A DNA stretch of 64,000 nt from Saposhnikovia divaricata. Its lineage: Eukaryota > Streptophyta > Magnoliopsida > Apiales > Apiaceae. Below the pieces are notes generated by a model, which saw only the letters and a list, made by a program, of their open reading frames with translations, searched no databases and had not been told where the DNA came from. The DNA is taken from positions 113,576,046-113,640,045 of the forward strand of contig CM071600.1 in NCBI GenBank assembly GCA_036435485.1, given 5' to 3'. Below, piece by piece: positions 44,401 through 54,161 of this stretch. How positions within the stretch are numbered: position 1 is the stretch's first letter; the number at the start of each line of letters is the position of its first letter. Made by a program: the position numbers and the translations under genes.

Positions 44401-44935
44401 GGAAAAAGGTGACCTAGACTAGTGCTCATTGAGTTCCTTCCATCTTTAATAAATGAGTTTCACATATTAGAGTTCCTTTCCATTCTTTTATAGTTACTTC
44501 ATTAATAAATATATCATTTATAAATGGGAATTATCTGGTGTATCTTGCTACTATAGTAGTAGCCTTGCTGAGCGCTTTTATCGCTCACGATATTACTCGT
44601 TTATATTTTACAGTTAATGGAGAAAATCAGGAGACCCACCCCTATACAGGAGCAGGGAAAGAGAAGATGTCTTAGTAGTATTCACCAGGCTGGGAGTTTT
44701 GTTGGCATAGCTATAATGCCTTAGTATTGTGTAACAACTTTTGTTAAGGACCTTATATTATATTTTATGTTGTAAAGATGTAAACGAATTTGAGGAATAG
44801 TTTGTAATGTTATTTTGGTTTAAGTTGTAATATTATGGAGTAGATTTTTGTATATTATTGTATTATGTGACAGGTGTAATTGTGAGATGGCGTGATGACT
44901 CAAATTAGAGTATATCTGATTTGGGGGGCGTAACA
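41485..44935 (+). repeat. 3' LTR of the Tekay-like element (3.45 kb)
   Basis: It begins TGTAATAACCAAGATTCTC after an AAGAGGGGTAGAA purine tract and ends GGGGGGCGTAACA. The first 520 bp match 40149-40667 with scattered differences. Inside are a purine tract (42130-42210) and AT-rich non-coding DNA. Short reading frames within it have no recognisable product. Confidence 0.85.
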
Positions 44936-44940
44936 GAAAC

Positions 44941-45607
44941 CACTTCTGAGGCTGGTAAAGAATATCTTCTTATCACTTCAGCTAATTCTAGCAACAAGAA
45001 AATCTTAGAAAGGTTTCGCTCACTTTCTTTAGGATTATATATGATGAAAATTAGAGCCATTGAGTCATACGATGTCATTGCTTCGAAACTAGTAGATCCA
45101 AAATCATTTACACTTTGGCATGAAAGATTAGGTCACCCTGGTGTCTCTATGATGCGTCGCATTATTGAAAATTTTACTGGACATCCTCTAAGAGATCTTA
45201 AAGTTCTTTCAAGCAATGACCTTCCTTGTTCAGCATGTTCGTTAGGAAAATTGATTACCCGACCATCTCATACTAAAGTTCAGCTTGAGAGCCCAAATTT
45301 TCTTGAAAGGATCCAAGGCGACATTTGTGGGCCTATCCACCCATCTTCTGGTCCATTTAGGTACTTCATGGTATTAATTGATGCCTCAACTAGATGGTCT
45401 CATATTTGTCTTTTCTCAACTCGTAATAATGCTTTTGCCAAATTACTTGCACAAACAATCAAATTACGAGCTCAATTCCCAGATCATTGCATCAAGTCAA
45501 TTCGTTTGGATAATGTCGGGGAGTTCACATCTGCAACTTTTGTTGACTATTGCATGTCTGTAGGGATCTCAGTTGATTACCCACCTCATGTACATGATAC
45601 ACGCTAG
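44941..45607 (+). pseudogene. Copia integrase N-terminal part, truncated
   Basis: It continues the interrupted polyprotein (ETTSEAGKEYL). The pre-integrase zinc region is LWHERLGHPG...CSACSLGK. The first half of the integrase core is GDICGPIHPSSGPFRYFMVL, IRLDNVGEFTS. It stops after DYPPHVH, exactly where this family normally continues to the catalytic Glu, because foreign DNA begins at about 45595. Confidence 0.8.
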
Positions 45608-47013
45608 ATATAGACAAGTTTTATATCAAATAAAACCTCATTTATACTTGTTTTGTAATGAAATTGTCCTTGATTAATAGTTGTAGTGGTTGTTTACTTG
45701 AATGGTGCTTATCTATACTTTTCTTGGTGAATGTAGGGATTTGATGGTAGGAATGATCGTTGGAAGAGAAGCAATGAAGAAAGAATGTTTTGGTTAGAGA
45801 CGAGAAGATGTTTAGAAATTTTCAGTGAAGAAGTCAAGACCTTTACATCGAAACTCAAGGCCTTTACATGAACAGGAGCGAAACTCAAGGCATTTACCTT
45901 GAATCTCAAGGTCTTGAGTTCTGATGAAAATTGGAGGTTTAAGGCATTATTAATTCGTCTTGTAACACTTTCCTACATCTTTTAAAACACTTAAAAGCCC
46001 ATTCAAGTATGTAAACATATATATTAGGTTTATACATATATTGTAGAGCAACATAACATATCATAACATATTGTATCATAGAATAGAATAGAATATCCAT
46101 ACTTTTGGAGAGAGCAGGGAGAGAAGCACCTTGTGAAGGAGGTTGGAAGAAGGAGTGAAGGGATTTATCCGGACTTCAACGGAACTTTTCAAGTTGTATT
46201 CTTTGTACTTCAATTCTTAAACTCATGGTTTGCGTTTTTAATTCATATTTGTTTTATCTTATCATGAGTAGCTAATTCCTTTATCCAAGAGTTGGGTAGT
46301 ATTCGCTGGCTTGTTATATGTTTGTTTGATTGTATTGTGGTTTTCTTGTTATTGTTAATCTGTCATTGAGCGCTTTATACAATTAGAAGAGTCGTGAACT
46401 TTTAATTGAATCTCTATGAACTATAATGAATCGGGAGAGAAGTTGTAATTCTAGTACATCATATGATAGACACAATTTAAGTATTAGATCGGGAGATTGA
46501 TATGCGAATTGCGAAATTGATAATTCTTGCGTATTAATAGTCTATAGTCATAATTTGATTGACCATGGGAGTGGCGATTAAGGGATGATTGTAGGCACTA
46601 TAATTTACCTTGGGAGAGGATTTTATAAACATTAGAAGGATTGTTTTTAACAAAACAAGAGGCAAAATTATACATTCATGATAGCCAATTGAAGAACCCT
46701 GATTCTTGGATTGTTTTCTCCTATACTTATTATATAGTTCTTATTTGTTTATCATATTAATTTGTAAATACACACAAACCATCAAACTATTTTCCACACT
46801 TCTGAATGATAAAAGATAAAAGACTTGGAATTGGTATTGACATCAGTCCTCCCCTGTGAACGAAACTCTAAAAATACATTTCAACAAATTGAATAACAAA
46901 AGATAAAAGACTTGGAATTGGTAATTGACATCAGTCCTTCCCTGTGAATGAAACTCTAAAAATATTTTTTTTTTAATTTTTTTGTAACACTATATACAAC
47001 TACTAAAAACACA
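45595..47013 (-). mobile_element. Athila-like LTR
   Basis: The segment begins abruptly within the copia integrase and ends at the polypurine tract on the minus strand (AAGTGTGGGGATG, 47025-47012). It contains ATGAGTAGCTAATTCCTTT and other phrases typical of Athila-type LTRs. The right end has two near-identical 60-80 bp copies of a block with AAAAGACTTGGAATTGGTA. A matching second LTR is not in the window. Lineage is inferred. Confidence 0.5.
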
Positions 47014-48110
47014 TCCCCACACTTGAATGGGTCTATGTCCTTATTGATATAATAAACAATTAATTCTACAATATAAAAGAATGAAAGAAATACTCCCCTA
47101 TGCATAAGCATGAAGTGTCGCATTTCATGGCTAGGTCGATGTTGGCTATGCAAACTCATCACACTTCTTTCTTTGATGTAGTTATGTTGCATGATCATGA
47201 ATTGAAGTTGCATGTCGAAAGAGAATGCTTGAAACATGGAGATGAAATTGTTATGTGTTGCATGAGCATGCTAATTAGCCACACGAGCATGCCAATCCAG
47301 TGCGTGATCATGCCAACCGACTGCGTGATCGTGCCAAATGTCCAAAATATTAACGTGTGTTTTCTTTATATGGTGCATGAGCATGTCGAAGAACTGCGTG
47401 AGCATGCTATTAGGCCATAAAATAGGTGCATGAAAGGTTGTGTGCGGAATGGACATGCTAAAGAACAGCTTGATCATGCCAAATTCTAAAAAACAAGCCG
47501 AGGGTGTAGGTTTATGTCACGTGACCATGCTTGAATGTTACGTGATCATGCCAAACCCCAGAATTTTCGCCTTGAGATTTCTTGTCATGGCACTTTCCCT
47601 ACGCGAGCATGCTAGCTTCATTGTATGATGATGCCAACAGCTGGAAAAACAGTCGATGGTAAAGATTAATGTCATCTTGAGTTGCATGATCATGCCAAAG
47701 AATGCACGAACATGCCCAAAACCATCAATATGCAGGAAACTTCATCATTAAACTTCACGAATAAGCCCCAACCTTACAAATCTCTGTAAACACCTGAATC
47801 ACTACAAACAAACACATCAAGGCAAATTGTGGGAGTAAAAAAAAAACAAATCTAACTAATACTATAGTCTTGGGTTGCCTCCCAAGCAGCGCTTGTTTAT
47901 TATCATTAGCTCGACTTATTTGCACATAAGGTCTTCAATGAGGAGAAAAAGCAAATAGATGCACATATCTACGAATAAGTAATAAAACTATGATGTGCAT
48001 ATATGCCTTAGATCCATAAAAGTATAAGAAACTTTTTATGATCCTCACTTTCTCAAGAGACTTTCAAAAAGCAAAGTAGTAACCTTCACCTTTTTGCTTT
48101 ATCACAGGGA
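47014..48110 (-). mobile_element. 3' internal non-coding region of the Athila-like element
   Basis: On the minus strand the order is CAAGCGCTGCTTGGGAGGCAA (at about 47897-47873, split here by small changes), then the dyad array, then the polypurine tract and LTR. The GCGCTGCTTGGGAGGC phrase is a conserved mark just upstream of the polypurine tract in Athila-type elements. No gag, pol or env reading frame survives. The right limit is approximate. Confidence 0.45.
47189..47716. repeat. 15-copy dyad array, GCRTGANCATGC, 21-bp pitch
   Basis: A 13-bp motif starts at 47189, 47260, 47281, 47302, 47323, 47375, 47396, 47447, 47468, 47519, 47540, 47601, 47623, 47684 and 47704. Its best form GCATGATCATGC is a perfect palindrome. 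Neighbours within a cluster are almost always 21 bp apart. Pairs recur every 72 bp, later 82-83 bp. The intervening DNA is hardly conserved. It is not a simple satellite because only the motif and its spacing are kept. Confidence 0.8.
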
Positions 48111-49793
48111 TTTCCAACGTATTTTTACGCTCTTTAGCGTTTTTATACGAATTTCTGAGTATTCATACGTATGCTATACCCACATACGTGTATAATAGTA
48201 AGTATAATACATAGTTCTGCACCAATAATAGGTAAAGTTGTTGTATAATACTCAGTTTCTTAGCATACGTGTGCATGTGCTGTTGTCCTTCATTCCACGT
48301 AACACCCCCCCCCACGTTGTGACAGCAATTACTTTCAAAATGTGTGGTGCAAATTAATTGTAATTTCAAATTTGAAATTCCCTCTTCTACTTATTTATCC
48401 TTCTTGAACCAAGAACTCTATCTCCTCCCTGAATATTTTTTTTTTCTTATTCATCTACTTCTTTTCCTCTGTTTTCCGTGTAAATTTTTAGTGTATTTCT
48501 TTCTTCTACAATTTTGTAGATTATGATATCTTTATTGCATGTGTTTAGTAGTTATTCAAACTATATTGTTTGATGAATGACTTTTATGTTGTTTTTTCAG
48601 GTTTGTTTTAATGGGAAGAAGCGGTTCGAGATTGTGCTGTTCATTAAGATGATAAGTGATGATTCTATCCGATTTACTTGGCTTTTTATATAAGTTTTGA
48701 TTATTTATTTTATGTTTTGTTTTATTTGTCTTTTTCTTTGTAAGTGTTTGATGAAATTTCCGAAAAGAAATTTGTTTTTCTTTTTTCAGATTTCGTGGAA
48801 TGAGGAAGGGGAGGGGCTTCGAAATCCAAAGAAGTGGATTTTGATTATTTATTTTATTTTTGGTTGTTTTTTTGTCTCTTGGTTTGTAAGTGTTTGATGA
48901 AATTTCTGAAAAAAATTTGTTTTTCCTTTTTCAGATTTCGTGGAATGAGGAAGGGGCTTCCAAATCCAAAGAAATTGATAATGATTTGGTCATAATAATG
49001 TTAGAGGTAATCTTGAAATTTTGGTGTTTATCTACGAAAAGTTTGAAACATTAGAAAAGTTGAGTCATGAGTTGAAAGTATATGTACTGCTAAGGTTTTA
49101 AAAAGCTGAATTTAGATTATGAAGCATTTTTTATTCAATTTTTAGTTATCAAGTTGGAGTGTGTACTAATGATTAAAAGAGGTTGAGGTGTTTGACATGA
49201 TTTTTGCTTTGTACATGTTTGATGAAGTTCTTAATGAAGTTCTTAATTAGATCCCTATTCCCTGGTTTGTAAGTGCCAATTTTTGGTACATTAATACTCT
49301 GCAATGATTGTACACATGCCAATTTTTCTTATTGCTTCAATATTAATGATTATGTTTGATTTTGATAAGCTGGCTTAGATATGGTTGGAGAAAGGTTTTC
49401 ATTTTTCATATTGTCATGTTTGGTGTTCATGATTTTTTTTATACATAAGATTTTGCTATTCTATTTGTATTGTGTTTATGATGTTTGGCGTAATTATTTG
49501 ACACTCTAAAATTGTTTTGTATTAAAATCTCCCTAGATTTAGTGTTGATGATTATAATATTGATGCAATTAGTCTGAAACTCTGAATATAGTTTGGTAAT
49601 GTTGTAGGTGCTTGAGTTACATTTAGCAATACACTTTTGCTATTGAGTAGGCATGTCGCCTGAGTGCATTTTGGAACAGCTGTGACTGGATTATATACAT
49701 ATTAATTCGAAGCTAATGCCCGATTCAGTAGACACAAGAGCTACATATTAGCTTTCGAGGTCAATGGCAGCAGAATTTAGTAGGCCGGTGGGG
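48111..49793. other. Spacer upstream of the WAT1-like pseudogene, unrecognised exons possible
   Basis: It includes a run of nine Cs near 48305, pyrimidine-rich leader-like DNA (48370-48480) and two TTTTTCAG acceptor-like sites followed by ATTTCGTGGAATGAGGAAGG within a tandem duplication (48695-48979). No product can be named. Confidence 0.4.
48695..48979 (+). repeat. Tandem duplication of an intron-exon unit
   Basis: Unit one, 48695-48838, and unit two, 48839-48979, each run from TTTTGATTATTTATTTTAT through GTAAGTGTTTGATGAAATTTC and TTTTTCAG to ATTTCGTGGAATGAGGAAGG. Differences are few, so the duplication is recent. Each unit looks like a short intron with donor, acceptor and the start of an exon. 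Confidence 0.75.
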
Positions 49794-50315
49794 ATGTACA
49801 AAAGCTTCAAACCGCACCTACTCATGGTGTTGGCTTGGTTGGCTATACATTCTATCTGATCACTGAAGCTTCTTTTGCTCATGGAATGAATCCTCATGTT
49901 TACATTACCTATCAAAATGTTGTAGCTGGTTTATTTATTTTACTTTTTGCCTATTTCCCTGAACGATAAATAGCTTTTATTAAAGGCTGCTTATTTTTTC
50001 CATTTATTAATTTGTTGTAGTTATCTGTTTGTCTACAGAAAAACAAGGCCCAAGTTGACAATAATTTTATTCATAGAAATCTTTTTGCGTTCTCTTCTAG
50101 GGTAATTACAACTAAGAATTTATTTAAGAACAAGAATAAAGTGCATTATCATGACATTGTACAAGGTTAACCTTCCAAGAATAAAATTTATGAGTGTGTC
50201 AAGTACTGTGATGAGAAATTCGAGCTTAATGCAGGTTAGAGGTAGTTAATCTCAGGGACCTTCGGGGATTAGCCAAAGTTCTTGGAACCTTGATTTCTTT
50301 GGTTGGTGTGATGAC

Positions 50316-50748
50316 TGTTATGCCCAAAATCCGCCCTGGGCTTGATTTAAGGCCCATTAAGAAGACAGACTTGAATTAGTTGAATATGAAAGGATAAGCT
50401 GGGTCCAAGGTTGAATGTGATGGCTTTGTATGCTTTGAGGATGGGTTGAGGGACGAGGATCTGGTGTTAAATGTGAAGTATGTTCATATAGGGGTGCGAG
50501 CATGTGAACCCCAGATAAGGGTAAAGCTGTGTGGAGGCCAGAAGGGGGTTCAACTGGGTAGCAGGCTGTCAGGTCAGGGGTACGCGCATGAACCCCGAAG
50601 GTTTCCAGAAAATATACCAGCGGGCTCAGAATCGCCTATATTATAGGAGATTGGGTAATATGCGTTATAACAACCTTCTGGATAACTCCTAAACAATAGG
50701 AACGATCTGATAGCAGTCTATATTATGGATTAACATCGTATATATATA

Positions 50749-50785
<37 letters not shown>

Positions 50786-51230
50786 AGGATAAATCACGAA
50801 AATACATGGATTAACCATATAATAACGGCTGGATAATTATGGAAGGCTGGTTAAACGAGCACTGCAGGTCTGTTACGGGGGATATGGCAGATGAAGGTGG
50901 AGGATAATTATGAAGAACTACATGAGGACTTGATCTCTTATATATATAAGGGTATGTAGGCACTTTGCAAGGGGTTAGACACACATATACACCTCTAACA
51001 CATGCTTTGAGCTGGTCTCTCTCGATCGAATAGGTTTTATTCGATCACCATAGCTCGGAGTACTTGCAAACTCAGTCCATAAAATCATTCACCCTCCTCT
51101 TGGATTAGGGTTTATGAAATTATGGTTTTTTGGCTGGTGATTTGGTTTATTCAATCGATATTCTTGGATTTTTTTGGTTTGTTCTTGTAATTCTCTTATT
51201 GAAGTGTTGTACCAATTTTCCCTCACAACA
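50316..51230 (+). repeat. 5' LTR of the Tat element
   Basis: It starts TGTTATGCCCAAAATCCGCC and ends TTCCCTCACAACA. A TATA microsatellite lies at 50752-50783, and TTATATATATAAGGG near 50940 may be the TATA box. It has about 19 bp (AATTATGGAAGGCTGG region) that the 3' copy lacks. Confidence 0.93.
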
Positions 51231-51233
51231 TTT

Positions 51234-51251
51234 GTAGCGCTAGAAGGAGGG
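51234..51251 (+). other. Probable primer binding site of the Tat element
   Basis: GTAGCGCTAGAAGGAGGG lies a few bases after the 5' LTR, where the tRNA primer anneals. Similar GCGCTAGAAGGAGG sequences are usual here in Tat elements. I do not assign the tRNA. Confidence 0.5.
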
Positions 51252-51279
51252 CAGCTGGTATTGTCTCCTGAGGGAAGAG

Positions 51280-54161
51280 ATGTCTCGGAATTCGGGTGAT
51301 ATTCATACGCCGGAGGATGAATGCAATGAGGATGATGGGGGACGTGATGAAGAAGTCACAAACCAGGAGCTCATAGAAAAGATTAAAAAGATGGAAAAGA
51401 AAATCGTTTCTTTGAAAAGGAAATCCGAGAAGTTGAAGAAATGGAAGTTAAAGCATGGTTCCATGGATCGAAAGGAGAAAAAGAAAAAAGTTACACCTGT
51501 TCGATTGGATTTTGACAGTGATGAAGTGGAATCGGAGAAGGAGGCTTCGGAGAAAGGGTTTTCTGATGTGGAGACTGATCAGACGAACCCAGACTGGAAA
51601 GAAGGAGAAGAAGAGGTTCACCGGTCGCATGGTTCACCTGTGCACAGCCTGAGTATCTTTGACAGGCTGGGCAATAAGCTAAATGTTAAGGATTTGCGTT
51701 ACAAGCTTGATGGAAAGAAGGAAAGGCAGACCAAAAAGATTCACGATGCAAAGTCTCAATCAAAAGAATCTCAGAGTTATAGAAAGGACAAGTCTGCTTC
51801 TAAATCTGGCAGGCTCTCTAAAGGGGCTGAAGATGAGCGAAGCTGCAGCTCTCGACATAACCCTGAGTACGATGGTGATGATCAGGGTTCAGATGAGGAC
51901 TCTAGTGATGACGGAAGCCAGTTCACAGATGGTGAGAACGAACACTACAAGGTAAAGGCCTGCGCGAAGCGCTAAAAAGGCTAAGGTTGGAGAAATAGTC
52001 GTTGGAAGGCTTAACAGTGGCTTCACCTCTTACCAAAAAGGCGAGAGATTCACCCCTCCCATCAAAATACCAGGGGGGAGGAGACTTAAAGTTCAGTGGA
52101 ACCACCGATCCAGTGGAATATCTCAGTCGATTTGATACGGAAATGGAAGTATACCAGGTGAAAGACCTAACAAAGTGTCGATTATTAGCTGCTACACTAA
52201 GGGACAGTGCTCATCAGTGGTTCAAGAGGCTACGTCCAAACTCTATCCACTCCTGGAGGCAAATGAGTGAAATGTTCGTAACCCAATTTCGGGCTTCGGT
52301 TGCGTTCGCACCCCCAGTCAACACCCTGGCGAACATCAAGCAGGACAGGAATGAAACCCTCGCTGAATATTTCAAACGATTTAATGCAGAGGTCCCTAAG
52401 GTGAGGAAGACCATAGATGAAACCTATAAGAATTTTTTGATTGCGGGCGTACGCCCAGGCACCGATTTTTGGAAAGAACTACAAGGGGCGGAGCCCAAAA
52501 CTTTGGCAGATTTCTACGCCAAGGCAGAAACTCACAAGGTGATCGAAGAATTAATGGCTAAACTCGAGAAGAGTCGAAGTTCAAGGGAATGGAGCAGGAG
52601 TAAGAGGCGTAGGTCATACAGCCCGAAAGGTCGGGGGTACCACAAACGAACCTCCTATGGTGGAAGCTCCTCTACCAAAAGCACCCATCGTGATGAAAAG
52701 ACAGCCCCTATAACTGTGAATGCAACCAACACAGGAAGGACAGTAAACTATAAATATCCTACAAGGAAGGATTCTCAGGGTTCAGGCAGGTACACTGAGT
52801 ACACCCCGCTCACGGCTTCCATTGAGCATGTGTACGAAGTAGGGAACAAGGCGGGAATGTTTAGAAAACCAACAAGAAATGGGCCTCCGGGAAATAAAAA
52901 TGAAGGACGATATTGTGCTTTTCATGATACCAATGGGCACGAAACGACGGAATGCCGTCATCTGAAGGACCACATTGAAGATCTTATAAGAAGGGGTTAC
53001 CTTACTGAGTTCGTGGCTCCAGAAGCTAAAGGGGACAAGAATGACAGAATTAACAAAGAGACTGAAAAGGCGAATCCTGAACGCCTTACAAGAGCCAACA
53101 GTATCCGCACTATAATTGGTGGACCTTACATCGGGGGTATGAGCAGGAACGCCCAAAAAAATTATGCCCGGGAAGCAAGGGGCGTACACCTCACGAATGT
53201 GTACAACTTGTCCGAAAGGCCACCTAAGCTCTTTAAGGGTGAGGTAGTTGATATAACGTTCACCGAGGAGGATGCCAGGCACGTGCACCATCCACATAAC
53301 GATGCCTTGGTAATTAAGGCTGCGATCGGAGGCTTGAACGTACACCGAGTATTGGTAGATAATGGAAGTTCGGTATATATCTTGGCGTATAGCACTTACC
53401 AGAAAATGGGGTTACTTGACAAGGAAATGGCTCCTTCTTATAATGAATTGTACGGATTTACTGGAAACCCTGTACAAATTGTGGGACGAGTAAAACTCCC
53501 TATCACTTTGGGAGAGGAACCCCGGTCTGCTACTCAGGTGATAGAGTTCATGGTGGTAAATAAAGATATTTCTTATAATGGGATACTTGGAAGGCCGTTG
53601 TTAAAAGACATACGGGTGGTGACATCCATTTACCACTTGTCAATGAAATTCCCAACTCCCAGAGGAATTGGGTGTGTTCAAGGATGTCAATCAGATTCAA
53701 GGGAGTGCTATAGCAAAGCCCTGCATACAGCTGAACAAGCTTGTAAGCACCTGTTGTTGGTGGACGGACGTACCTCAGAGCAATGCTATCGTTACCTGGA
53801 CCCCGGTGTAGGGAAAGGAGATGAATCCTTACGTCAAAAGGAAACAAGACCAGAAAGAGACATGTGTAATGTTATCATGATTGTACAACATCCAGGTGAG
53901 GAGCCTTATACAGATGTTGCACCTTTTCGGGAGGTAGGTACCCCTAACGGGATACTAATGCTGGAAGCCCCGAAATTTCAAAATTCCAAGGCTGAAGAGC
54001 CATTGATTGAAGGCATAGTTGAAGAGGTCCATGACAGTGATTTTGAAAGCTTGGATAATGAAAACGATCCGAAGGAATCAAAGAAGTCCGATGGTCAGTT
54101 GGTGGAACCCCATCAGGATGCAAAACAGGTGAACCCAGTGGAAATTGATCTTGATCCATGA
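51280..54161 (+). pseudogene. Tat gag and protease, broken
   Basis: A 5' frame from 51280 (MSRNSGDIHT) gives a charged, Lys/Glu-rich coiled segment. It shifts frame near 51960 and meets a TAG at about 51999. From 52002 the main frame runs open to 54161. It holds the gag core (RDSAHQWFKRLRPNS, FRASVAFAPP), a basic Arg/Ser region, a Tat-type zinc-binding segment (YCAFHDTNGHETTECRHL) and the aspartic protease VLVDNGSSVYIL. The last codon is a TGA at 54159-54161 with the pol frame continuing directly behind it. Gag packages RNA; the protease cleaves the polyprotein. Confidence 0.88.

Larger units (their letters stand above)
40149..44935 (+). mobile_element. Tekay-like chromovirus, large internal deletion
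   Basis: It is inserted in the copia protease with the target duplication GAAAC (40144-40148, 44936-44940). The first 520 bp of the 5' LTR (40149-40667) are fused directly to the integrase core. The 3' LTR is complete at 3451 bp. The 5' LTR now starts TATAATAACC where the 3' copy has TGTAATAACC. The long LTRs and the integrase/chromodomain type fit the Tekay/Del lineage (inferred). Confidence 0.82.
38257..45594 (+). mobile_element. Ty1/copia element, interrupted and 3'-truncated
   Basis: A 236-bp 5' LTR, leader, gag and protease are followed by an inserted gypsy element (40149-44935). Integrase then resumes in step and breaks off at 45594, where an Athila-like LTR begins. Reverse transcriptase, RNase H and the 3' LTR are absent. 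In the leader a 35-bp block containing GGCCGGAGCACCGCCTAC is tandemly duplicated (about 38553-38620). Confidence 0.8.

Noticed and set aside
47189..47716. CRISPR array
   Set aside because: The repeats are 13 bp, palindromic and degenerate with unequal spacers in a plant genome, so a CRISPR is excluded by context and form.
50150..50170. Second copy of the WAT1 MTLYK segment left of the insertion
   Set aside because: CATGACATTGTACAAGG matches the right flank, but frame and context do not continue, so duplication or coincidence cannot be separated.
50752..50783. TA run as evidence of a separate insertion
   Set aside because: The same microsatellite is present, with another length, in the other LTR at 63103-63145, so it belongs to the LTR.
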